Of a DNA stretch of 64,000 nucleotides, positions 35,106 through 44,574 are shown one piece after another. The stretch spans positions 47,840,771 to 47,904,770 of the forward strand of contig CM066737.1 of assembly GCA_033961575.1 (NCBI GenBank), given 5' to 3'. Numbering within the stretch: position 1 is the first letter of the stretch; each line of letters opens with the position of its first letter. Below the pieces are notes generated by a model that had not been told where the DNA came from, did not search any database, and saw nothing but the letters and a program-made list of their open reading frames with translations. This stretch comes from Aselliscus stoliczkanus. Its lineage: Eukaryota; Chordata; Mammalia; Chiroptera; Hipposideridae. A program made the translations under genes and the position numbers.

Positions 35106-35780
35106 TTTTTTTTCAGATGTTAAAAACAATGTAATAGACATTTACACCCCTCACAAAGTGATAACCCCATACCCCCAATCTACTACCCCTCTGATACTGT
35201 ATATAGCTGTTACAGTTCCATTGACTCTATTTCCTATACACATCCCATGTAGAGGGAATAGCCATATCCAATGAATACTATATATAATATATATTTACAT
35301 GTAGTTGGCATTCAATATTATTCAGCTTCAGCTTCAGGTGTACAATGCAGTGATCAGACATCTACACAGAAGTATTACTTGGCCATAGAGAAGAATGAAA
35401 TGTTACCATTTGCAATGACATGGATGGCCCTAGAGAATATTATGCTACGTGAATTAAGTCCGATGGAGAAAGACAAATATGATATGACCTCACTATATGT
35501 TAAATCTACAGAACAGAATAAAGGAACAAACAAAACAGAAATAGACTCAGAGATTTAGGGAAAAAAAACTGAGGGTTGCTAGGTGGGAGAGGGTGGGGAT
35601 AAGGGAGAAGGTAAAGTACAAATTTGTAATCACAATATAGCCACAGGGGAATGAAATACAGTTTGGGAAATATAGTCAATAATGCTATAAAGATTTTGTA
35701 GGGAGTCAGATGGGCACTTGTCTTATTAGGAAGACCATTTCATGGATTGTGTAGATGTCTGACTACTGTGCTGTGCACTT
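35106..35780 (-). mobile_element. 5'-truncated, twin-primed L1 insertion
   Basis: Inserted in the host ORF2 with TTGAGTTTGTTCT at left and TTGAGTTTATTCT at right. The left part (35106-35366) is the antisense 3' terminal segment. The right part (35367-35780) is the upstream stretch (end of ORF2 and start of 3' UTR, AGAATGAAATGTTACCATTT onward) in the opposite orientation. This is the classic twin-priming product. Confidence 0.85.
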
Positions 35781-35980
35781 GAGTTTATTCTTATATATGA
35801 AGTAAGAAGGTGGTCCAGTTCATTTTTTTCAGGTATCTGTCCAGTTTTCCCACACAATTTATTGAATAAGATTGCCTTTCCTCCACTGTATGTTCTTCCC
35901 TCATTTGTCATAAATCAAATGACCATATTGGCCAGGGTTTATTTCTGGGCTCTCTATTCTGTTCCATTGATCTATGTGCT

Positions 35981-36020
35981 ATTTTAATGCTAGAACCATG
36001 ATTTTAATGCTAGAACCATG
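35981..36020. repeat. 20 bp exact tandem duplication
   Basis: ATTTTAATGCTAGAACCATG is present twice in succession inside L1 ORF2. Normal L1 has it once, so this is a local duplication after insertion. Confidence 0.92.
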
Positions 36021-37858
36021 CTGTTTTGATTACTATGGACTTGTAGTATAGTTTGATTTCAGCAGCATGATACCTCCAATTTATTCTTCTGTCTCCAGAT
36101 TATTGTGGCTATTCAGGGTCTTTTGTAGTTCTATATAAAGTTTAAGATCATTTGTTTTAGTTCTGTGAAAAATGCCATTAGTATTTTATAGGGATTACAT
36201 TGAATCTACAGCTTGCTTTGGGTAGTATGGACAGTTTAATGATGTTAACTTTCCATATTCATGAGCACAGTATATGCTTCCATTTATGTGTATCTTCTTC
36301 AGTTACTTTCATCACTGTTTTTCGTGAGTACAGGTCTTTTATGTTCTTAGTTATATTTATTCCTAGGTATTTTATCTTTCTTTGATGCAAATATAAATGG
36401 AATAGCTTTCATAATTCCTCTTTCTGATAGTTTGTTATTAGTGTATAAAAATGTAATTGATTTCTGAATATTAACTTTGTATCCTACTACTGCACTGAAT
36501 TCATTCATCAGTTCTAATAGTCTTTGGTAGAATGTTTCAGGTTCTCTCTGTGTAATTCATGTCATCTGCAAATAATGACAGTTTTACTTCTTCCTTTGCT
36601 ATCTGGATGCCTTTTATTTCTTTTTCATGTCTGATTGCTCTGGCTAAGATTTCCACTACTATGTTGAATAAAAGTGGTGAAAATGGACATTCTTGTCTTG
36701 TTCCTTCCTGATCTTAAGGAGAATGCATTTAGCTTTTCCTGATTGAGTACAATGTTAGCTGTGGGTTTGTCACATATCGTCTTTATTATGTTGAGATATA
36801 TTCCCTCCATTCCCACATTGCTGAAAGATTTTAACATAAACGGATGCTGGATTTTGTCAAACACTTTTTCCACATCGACTGATGTGATCATGATTTTTGT
36901 CTTTCATTTTGCTTATATGGTGTATCAAGGTAATTGATTTGTGGATATTTAACCAACCCTGCATAAAATGAATAAATCCCACTTTATCTCATTATATGAT
37001 CTTTTCAATGTATTGCTGAATTTGGTTTGTTGATATTTTGTTGGTGATTTTTTTCATCTATGTTGGTTAGGGATATTGGCCTATAATTTTATTTATTTTA
37101 TTTTTTTGGTAATGTCTTTGTCTGATGTGGAATCAGGGTAATGATGGCTTCATAAAATTAGCTTGGAGGCTTTCCCTCCTCTTCTCTTGAAATTTTTTGG
37201 AATAGTGTGAGAAGGATAGGTATTAATTCTCATTTGAATGTTTGGTAAAATTCACCTGTGAAACCATATGGTTCAGGACTTTTGTTTATTGGGAGATATT
37301 TGATTACTGATTCAATTTTGTTAGTAGCAATCGGTTGGTTCAGATTTTCTGTTTCGTCTTGATTCAGTCTTGGAGAATTGTATGTTACTATGAATCTATC
37401 TATTTCTTTCAAATTGTTCAAATTTTTTTGCATAAAATTGTTCAGAATATTTTTTCATAATCCTTTGTATATCTGTGGTGTCAGTTGTCACCTCTCTTCT
37501 TTAATTTCTGATTTTATTTATTTTAGTCCTCTCTCCTTTTTTCTTGATGAGTCTCATTAATGGTTTATCAGTTTTGTTTATCTTTTCAAAGAATCAGATC
37601 TTGATTTTATTGATCTTTTGTATTTTTCTTGAGAATCTATTTCATTTATTTCCACTCTGATCCTCACCATTTCCTTTCCTCTGCTCAATTTAAGATTTGT
37701 TTGCTGTTCTTTTCCTAGTTCCTTTAAGTTTAAGGTTAGATTGTTTATTTGAGGTTTTTCTTTTTTCTTGAGGTAGGCCTATATTCTGAATTTCTCTCTT
37801 AGGAGTGCTTTCTCTGTGTCACATCGATTTGGGGTCATTATGCTTTCCCTAGTTCTCT

Positions 37859-37962
37859 TTTTTTTTTTTTGAGGGCAGTGTCACTGGCCCTCACATGTGG
37901 GACCGAACTGGGGCCGCTGGCTTCCCAAGCCAGCGCTTAACCACCATGCCACTCAGCCGGCC
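37859..37962 (-). mobile_element. tRNA-derived SINE, class A
   Basis: Poly(T), GAGGGCAGTGTCACTGGCCC and CATGCCACTCAGCCGGCC. GGGGTCATTATGCTTT is repeated at 37832-37847 and 37964-37979. On the left, 11 bases (CCCTAGTTCTC) lie between that duplication and the poly(T). Confidence 0.9.
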
Positions 37963-38512
37963 TGGGGTCATTATGCTTTGATTTTCATTAGTCTCAAGAT
38001 ACATTTTGATTCATTCTTGAATGCCATTATTGATCCATTCATTATTTAAAAGCGTGTTATTTAGCTTTTATATGTTTGTATTTATCAGGCTTTTTCTTGT
38101 CATTGATTCCTAATTTCATACCATTGTGGCTGGAGAAGATGTTTGATATGATTTCAGTCATCTTAAATTTATTCAGTATGTTTTGTGGCCTAACATGTAG
38201 TCTATCTTGGAAAATGTTCCCTGTGCACTGGAAAAGAAAGCATATTCTGCTGCTTTGGAATGAAATGCTCTAAAAACATCAATTAAATACACCTGGTCTA
38301 ATGTTTCATTTAAGGTTGCTGTTTCCTTGTTGGTTTTCTGTCTGTAAGATCTATCCATTGATGTTAATTAGGTGTTAAAGTTCCCTGTTATGGTTGCATT
38401 ACCATTGATCTCCACTTTCATGTTGTTCAATATTTACTCTGTACACTAGGGGTACCAAAAAATGTGTAAACATGACTTGTATTCATCTTTTGTTATTGTT
38501 ATATATTGAATA

Positions 38513-39462
38513 CAGTAAAACCTTGAATAGCGAGAAATTTGTTCTGCGGGTGTTCTGCAAGATGAGCAAACATTTCTAATAAATTTTAACGTGATAAATG
38601 ATTGATGTTTTGTAATATGAGTAGTACGTGATGCCAAGCATCACATGATCACAACTGAGCCAATGGTTCTTCTCTCTTTCACTGTGGGATTGTGGGTGAT
38701 TGTCTCCCATGCTGTGATGCTTGGGTATTGGTTTGCGGGTATTTGGCAGAAATCAGTGAATGAGGATGACATTAAAGAGCTGGTGGAGGAACATGGCCAG
38801 GAGCTGACCACCAATGAACTGATAGATCTGCATCATGAACAACAGCAAGAGATTATGGAGGAGATATCGTCTGCAGAGGTGGAAGAGTAAAAGAGGGAGG
38901 AATCCCTCACTTCAAATGAGAGTAGGAAGATGTGTAAAATGTGGGAAACAGTGCAAAATTTTGTAGAAAAGCACCACCCAAATAAGGCTGTAGCAGTGCG
39001 AGCCAGGAATCTGTTTAACGACAATTCAATGTCACATTTCCGCAAAATCCTGAAAAGGAGGCAAAAGCAAGTGTTACTGGATAGGTTCCTCAGTAAAGTT
39101 GCGCAAAAAGTAAAAGATTCCATTGAACCAATAGATAGCAGTGATTCCGTTTGTGATAGTGAAAATCGTCCTACACAATAACCCTCCTCCCTTTTGTCTC
39201 CCTCACACCAGCCATGAAGGTTTTCAAAGATAAATGCAGGTTAAATTGTTTAAACAAATTTTCTTTATATTTTGTATTTTCTTTATTATCTTGTATTATA
39301 TTACAATATTATAATCATTTTTATATGAATATTCTTGGGTTGTGGAATGAATCATCTGAGTTTCCACTATTTCTTATGAGAAAATTTGCTTTGATATACA
39401 AGTGCTTTGGATTACGAGCATGCTTCCGGAACGAATTATGCTTGCAAACCAGGGTTTTACTG
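38513..39462 (+). mobile_element. Tigger (pogo-type) DNA transposon, internally deleted
   Basis: 950 bp element with inverted ends CAGTAAAACCTTG (left) and CAGTAAAACCCTGG (right, complement), and TA duplications at 38511-38512 and 39463-39464. It carries the C-terminal part of a transposase, with the DNA-binding and catalytic parts deleted. The exact subfamily name is not assigned. Confidence 0.88.
38755..39181 (+). pseudogene. Tigger/TIGD1-like transposase C-terminal remnant
   Basis: A single frame encodes NEDDIKELVEEHGQELTTNE and the acidic QQQEIMEEISSAEVEE, then a TAA stop at 38888, then in the same frame NFVEKHHPNKAVAVRARNLF and SHFRKILKRRQKQVLLDRFL. This matches the region C-terminal to the DDE catalytic core in Tigger transposases as I know them. 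The conserved long frame with only one stop is notable, but without the helix-turn-helix and catalytic domain it cannot transpose DNA. Confidence 0.8.
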
Positions 39463-39507
39463 TATTACAATTTTAATACAGTTTTTACCATCTTAAAATG
39501 TGTATAT

Positions 39508-40075
39508 AGGGGTCGGCCGAGTGACTCAGTTCGTTAAGAGCTTGCTCAAGTGTGCAAGCTCTAAGCAACGGGATCCCCAGTTCGATTACCACATGGACCA
39601 GTGAGCTGTGCCAGAGCTGGGCTGCCGCTGAGCTGCCAACAGCTGGCAGGATGACTCAGCTGGTGAGAGCACATGCCCCTAACAACAAGGCTTCCTGTTT
39701 GAGATGGTGGGCTATGCCCAACTGCAACTAAGACTGATCTGGGTACCTTGACCTGAGCTGCTGCCCGGGTGGCTCAGGGAATAGAGCCTGTGCTCTTAAC
39801 AACAAGGCTGCCAGTTCAATTCCTGCATAGGATGGTGGCTATGCCCACCCACAACTAAGATTGAACACAGCACCTTGAGCTGAGCCGTGTGACTGAACTT
39901 GGAGCTGAACTTGCTGCACCCTCCACAATTAAGATTGAAAGGCAACTACTTGGCTGTTCCCCTCCCCAATTCCCCAAATTCGTTCCCCTCCCCCAATTCC
40001 CCAACACTGTTCTCATCCCCCAATTCACCAATAAAATCCAAAATAAATAAATAAATAAATAAAAATAATTGCTAT
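39508..40075 (+). mobile_element. Trimeric tRNA-derived SINE, class D
   Basis: Three consecutive tRNA-like units. Unit 1 (about 39508-39648): TGACTCAGTTCGTTAAGAGC and CAGTTCGATTACC. Unit 2 (about 39649-39710): ATGACTCAGCTGGTGAGAGC and TTCCTGTTTGAG. Unit 3 (about 39767-39830): GGTGGCTCAGGGAATAGAGC and CAGTTCAATTCCTG. The tail matches class B (CCCCAATTCCCCAA, AATAAAATCC) and ends in (AAAT)n. Duplication AAAATGTGTATA at 39494-39505 and 40077-40088. Confidence 0.9.
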
Positions 40076-40529
40076 AAAAATGTGTATACATTTTTTGCAC
40101 CCTCTGAATTTAGGTGCTCCAATGTTGGGTGCATAAATGTTTAAAAGGTTTATACCCTCTTGTTGGATTGATCCTTTTATCATTATGTAATGTCCCTCTT
40201 TGTTTCTTATTATAGATTTTGTTTTAAAGTCTATTATGTCTGATTTATGTATTGCTACCCCAGCTTCTTTTTGGTTTCCATTCATATGACATATCTTTTT
40301 CCATCAGTTTACTTTCAGGTTGTGTGTATATTTCAATATAAAGTGGGTCTCTTACTGTAAACAGCATATGTATGGTCTTGTTTTCTTTACCATTCAGCTA
40401 CCCTACGTCTTTTCATTGGAGCATTTAATCCATTTACATTTAAAGGAATTATTGATAGATACATTGTTATTGCCAATTTATTATTCATCTTTATGTTCTT
40501 TGCCCCCTTTTCTTCTTTTTAAAGAAGAC

Positions 40530-41671
40530 CCTCTAACATTTCTTGTACTACTGGCTTCTTGGTAATGAATTCCCTTAGCTTTTTCTTGTCAAGGAAGCCT
40601 TCTATCTCTCCTTCAATTTTAAATATTAACCTTGCTGGGTACAGTAGTCTTGGTTATAGGTCCTTTCTTCTCATTAATTTGAATATCTTGTGTCAATCCC
40701 TTATGGCCTGCAAAGTTTCTGTTGAGATATTATCTGACAATCTTATGGGAGCTCCCTGGTAAATAACTAGTTGTCTTTCTCTTGCTGGTTTTGGAGTCTC
40801 TTTTTGTCTCTACCCTTTGCCATTTTAATTATATGTCTTGCTGCAGGCCTCTTTGTCTATATCCATTTCCTTCACCAAGTTAGGAAAGTTTTCTGTCATT
40901 ATTTCTTGAAATAAGTTTTTTTTTTTTTTTAAGATTTTATTGGGGAACTGGGGGAGGCTACCGGCCAAGTTGTTGTTCTTCAATCTTCGTTGTGGAGGGC
41001 GCCAGTCGCCATCTGGCTTCCCGTCGGCAGCTAGTGGCCTCTAAACTCAAGGTGCTGTGTTCAATCTTAGTTGCAGGTGGGCGTAGCCACCATCCCATGT
41101 GAGAGTTGAACCAGCAGCCTTGTTGTTTAGAGCACACGCCCTATCCACTGAGCCATCTGGGTGGTAGCTCAGCTCAAGGTGCCGAGTTCAGTCTTAGTTG
41201 AGGGTGGGCATAGCCCACCATGGAACAGACAATCTTGTTGTTACACCAGTTAAGCCATCCTGCCACCTGTTGGCAGCTCAGCAAGAGCTCAGCTCTGGTG
41301 CAGTGTTCACTGGCCCATGTTGGAATCGAACCAGTGGCCCTGTTGCTCAGACCTCACTCTCTAAGCCAACTCTTTACCAACTGAGCCATTCGTCCAGCCC
41401 CTTGAAATAAGTTCTTAATTCCTTGCTTTCTCTCTTCTTTCTCTAGTACCCCTATGATGTGAATAGTTACACTTCATGTTGCCCCAGAGGTCTCTCAAAC
41501 TATTCTCATTTTTTTACTTTTGTTTCTTTTGGCTGTTCTGATTGGGTGTTTTCTGCTACCTTGTTTTCCAAATCGCTTGATTCAATCTTCTGCTTCAACT
41601 AATTTGCGTGTGATTGCTTCTAATGCATTCTTCATTTCAGTTCTTGTGTTCTTCACTTTTGAATGATTCTT
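40530..41671 (-). pseudogene. L1 ORF1 of the block 2 host, C-terminal and middle part
   Basis: Antisense sequence matching L1 ORF1 from the coiled coil (41590-41670) to the C-terminus (about 40530). Split by the class D SINE at 40918-41400, and separated from its N-terminus at 45895-46057 by a nested L1 pair. Frames are broken. Confidence 0.8.
40918..41400 (-). mobile_element. Trimeric tRNA-derived SINE, class D
   Basis: Antisense counterpart of the element at 39508. It begins AAGATTTTATTGGGGAACTG and contains three tRNA-like units, visible in complement as ATGGCTCAGTGGATAGGGCG-like, TGGCTTAACTGG-like and TGGCTCAGTTGGTAAAGAG-like A boxes. Duplication CTTGAAATAAGTT at 40905-40917 and 41401-41413. 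Confidence 0.9.
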
Positions 41672-42054
41672 TTTTTATTAATATCAGGTGTATAAAACAA
41701 CATAGTGATTAGACATTGATATACGTTACCAAGTGATAACCCCAATAGGCTATTGCCCATCTGACACTTTACAGTTACTAAAATATTATTGACTATATTC
41801 CCTATAGTGTAATATATATCTCTGTGACTATATATATTTTTATAGTTGCCATTCATATTATTTTATATTCATTTCAAGGATATATGCACCCCTATGTTCA
41901 CTGCAGCACTATTTACAATAGTCAAAATATGGAAACAACTGAAGTGTCCATAAGTAGACATTTGGATAAATAAATTGTGGTCCATATATGAAAAGGAATA
42001 TTACTCTGCCATACAAAAAGAATGAAATCATATCATTTGTGAAAAAATAGGCTG

Positions 42055-43070
42055 GGGGACTTCCAGTAAAATGGCAGAATAGACATAAACTGTGCTAACT
42101 ACATCCCAGGATCACACCAAAATTACAAATTATACAGCATTCAACCGCGGAGGTCCCCAGAATACTAGATGAACAGAACCACTAAACGAACAACTGAAAG
42201 AGGAGGCCACGTCAAGTATCGTAGGAAGGGCAGAGACGAGAGAAGGCAAACCCCATGAGGGAGGCCCCAGCCGTGGGGAGACTTCTCCGGTTGGGGGAGA
42301 GACCCTCCAGCCCTACACCCAGCTCACCGGCCCAGAGTTCCTTTGCTGGGAAGAGAAGCTCCAAGATAGCTGGCAATAAATTAGTGAGGACTCTCTTTGC
42401 TCAGCTCGGTGAGGCTAAGAGGGCTAGAGAATCAGTGGGGCCGGCACACGGGATTGCTCACCAGTGAGCACTTACCTGGTTACTGGTGGAGGGAGTAGCT
42501 GTGTGAGCCAGGCCCAGGAGCCTGCGGGGACGGTCTGAACTCAGCACCTTTGGTGCAAAGGCTGGATGTATTTGGACTATTGTTCCCCTGGTGTGGAGCC
42601 TGCACACAAGAGGTGTACAGGAGGGCACCATTTTGTCAAGGTTGGGCCCTCCCACAGAGGGTCAGAGCTGGGACCTCATTGGTCTGGTGGAATTGGTGCA
42701 GAAGTGTATGCGTGTGTGCATGCACGCATGTGCATGCGGCATTGGATCCCCACCCTCTGCCTGGCTTATACTGTGTTGCCAGGGAAACACTGGGTGGGTG
42801 CCCTCTGGCTCCAACAGGCTACTCACCAAGACGCTGGAGTGCACAAGTCGCCTCGGGTCCCGGGTCTCTGCACTGTGCTTGCAGAGTTGCCAGGCTGGTG
42901 ATTGGTTGTTGGGCTGCTCAGCCTGATCTGCGAGCGGCTGATTGGGACAGGCTGAGACTGGGAGTTCTCCTGGGAGTGTTGGGCCGTGAGCTGTGTGCCT
43001 GTGTGATCCAGCCAGGGCTCTCCTGGTGATCTATCTAATACATCAAAGCAATCCAGGAGCAACAGCCAGA
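42055..43070 (+). promoter_or_regulatory. L1 5' UTR with one ~110 bp monomer
   Basis: Starts GGGGGACTTCCAGTAAAATG with a YY1-like AAAATGGCAG at 42068-42077. A single GC-rich monomer (about 42746-42860: GTTGCCAGGGAAACACTGGG) corresponds to the doubled monomer in copy 1. CpG sites are more decayed (TG/CA) than in copy 1, suggesting a somewhat older or more methylation-decayed copy. Confidence 0.7.
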
Positions 43071-43984
43071 ATGGGGAAACAAAGAAACATGTCACAAGTA
43101 AAAGATCAGAAGAAACCTCTAGAAATGAAACTAAATGAAAGAGAGGGATCCAACCCTTCAGAGACATAGTTTAGAACACTTATGATAAGAATGTTTAACA
43201 AACTTAGTGAGGACATAAGGAAGGATAGAGAAATCATAAAAAAACAACCAGTTAGAACTAAAGACTACAATAACTGAAATGAAGAACACTCTCGAGTGAA
43301 TCCCCAGTAGAGTAGATGAAGCAGAGGAGTGGATCAGCGATTTGGAAGACAAAATAGCAGAAATCACCCAGTTGGCACAACAAAGAGACCAAAGAATAAA
43401 AAGCAGTGAAAATAGTTTCAGAGCCCTATGGGACAAGATGAAGTGCAATAATGCTTGAATCAAAGGAATACCAGAAGGAGAAGAGAAGAAGCAAGGGGTC
43501 GAGAATGTATTTGCAAAAATAATGACTGAAAATTTCCCTACCCTGGTGAAGGAAATCACCATACATGCCCAGGAAGTGCAGAGGGTTCCAAACAAGCTGA
43601 ACCCAAACAGCTCTACACCAAGACACATCATAGTTAAAATGGCTAAGGTTAAAGACAGAGACAGAATCCTAAAAGCAGCAAGAGAAAGACACAGGTCACA
43701 TACAAAGGAACTCCTATTAGATTAACAGCTGACTTGTCTACAGAAACTCTGCAGGCCAGAAGGGAGCGGCAGGAGATATTCAAAGTTTCACAAAATAAAG
43801 TCCTACAACCAAGATTGCTCTCCCCAGCACGGCCATCACTTAAAATTGAAGGAGAAATAAAGAGCTTCTCAAAAAAGAATAAGCTTAAGAAATTCATTAC
43901 CAGCAAGCCAGCATTGCAAGAAATGGTAAAAGGGCTTTTTTTAAACAAAAGAAAGCTAACCCAGGAAGACCAGGAATACAAATA
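43071..43984 (+). pseudogene. L1 ORF1, broken by an early stop
   Basis: ATG at 43071 (MGKQRNMSQVKDQKKPLEMK). In-frame TAG at 43167-43169 (codon 33) where copy 1 has CAG, a C-to-T change. Downstream, TLVKEITIHAQEVQRVPNKL and RHIIVKMAKVKDRDRILKAA (43522-43725) are the RNA-binding region, and FSKKNKLKKFITSKPALQEM is the C-terminus. Not functional. Confidence 0.88.
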
Positions 43985-43989
43985 ACAAA

Positions 43990-44574
43990 ATGGCAATCCA
44001 TGTGCACCTATCAATAATCATTTTAAATGTGAATGGGCTAAATGCTCCAATCAAAAGACAGAGTGGCCGAGTGGATAAGAAAATAGGACGCATGTATATG
44101 CTGTTTACAGATGGAATAAGATATTTCATCCAAATGGAAATGAGAAAAAAAAGCTGGAGTAGCAGTAATTATTTTGGACAAAATAGACTTTAAAATGACT
44201 ACAATAAAAGACAAAGAAGGGCACTATAACCCTAATAAACATCTATGCACCCGACATAGGAACTCCTAATTACATATAACAGATTTTGACAGACATAAAG
44301 TCAGAGATCAACAGTAACACTATCATACTAGGGGACTTCAACACCCCATTGTCACCAATGGACAGAACGTTTAGACAGAAAATCTACACAGAAAGAGGGG
44401 CCTTAAATGACACTTTAGACCAGCTGGACTTTGTTGATATTGTTAGAGCATTTCACCCTGAAACAACAGAATATACATTCTTCTCAAGTACACATGGGAC
44501 ATTTTCCAAGATAGACCACATTAGGCTACAAAACAAGTCTCAGTAAATTTAAGAAGATTGAAGTCATATCAAGC
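43990..44574 (+). pseudogene. L1 ORF2 endonuclease stub
   Basis: ORF2 starts at 43990 and encodes ILNVNGLNAPIKRQS, then, after frame changes, GDFNTPLSPMDRTF and DTLDQLDFVDIVRAFHPET, and SKIDH. It stops at the rearrangement junction just before where the SDH catalytic motif would be, so the endonuclease lacks its last catalytic residues and RT is absent. Confidence 0.85.

Larger units (their letters stand above)
38449..40105. mobile_element. Mariner-type MITE split by a Tigger and a SINE
   Basis: Three short pieces (38449-38510, 39465-39507, 40090-40105) together make about 120 bp. The ends are inverted: left GGGGTACCAAAAAATGTGTA, right complement AGAGGGTGCAAAAAATGTAT. A TA precedes the left end. 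The host L1 continues from CAATATTTACTCTGTACAC to TTTAGGTGCTCCAATG across it, matching normal L1 order. Confidence 0.75.
34110..40470 (-). pseudogene. L1 ORF2 of the block 2 host, broken and interrupted
   Basis: Starts at about 40470, where the minus strand encodes the LNVNGLNAPIKR-like endonuclease N-terminus (40390-40460), and ends near 34115. Recognisable pieces: the endonuclease tail around the DNA-transposon insertion; RT core [17 protein letters not shown] (36891-36800); an intact FADD box at about 36580-36560 (GCAGATGAC on the minus strand); C-terminus AKEEVIHIYNGILLCHKKNE (34343-34240). Insertions at 35106-35780, 37859-37962 and 38449-40105 interrupt it. Confidence 0.85.
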
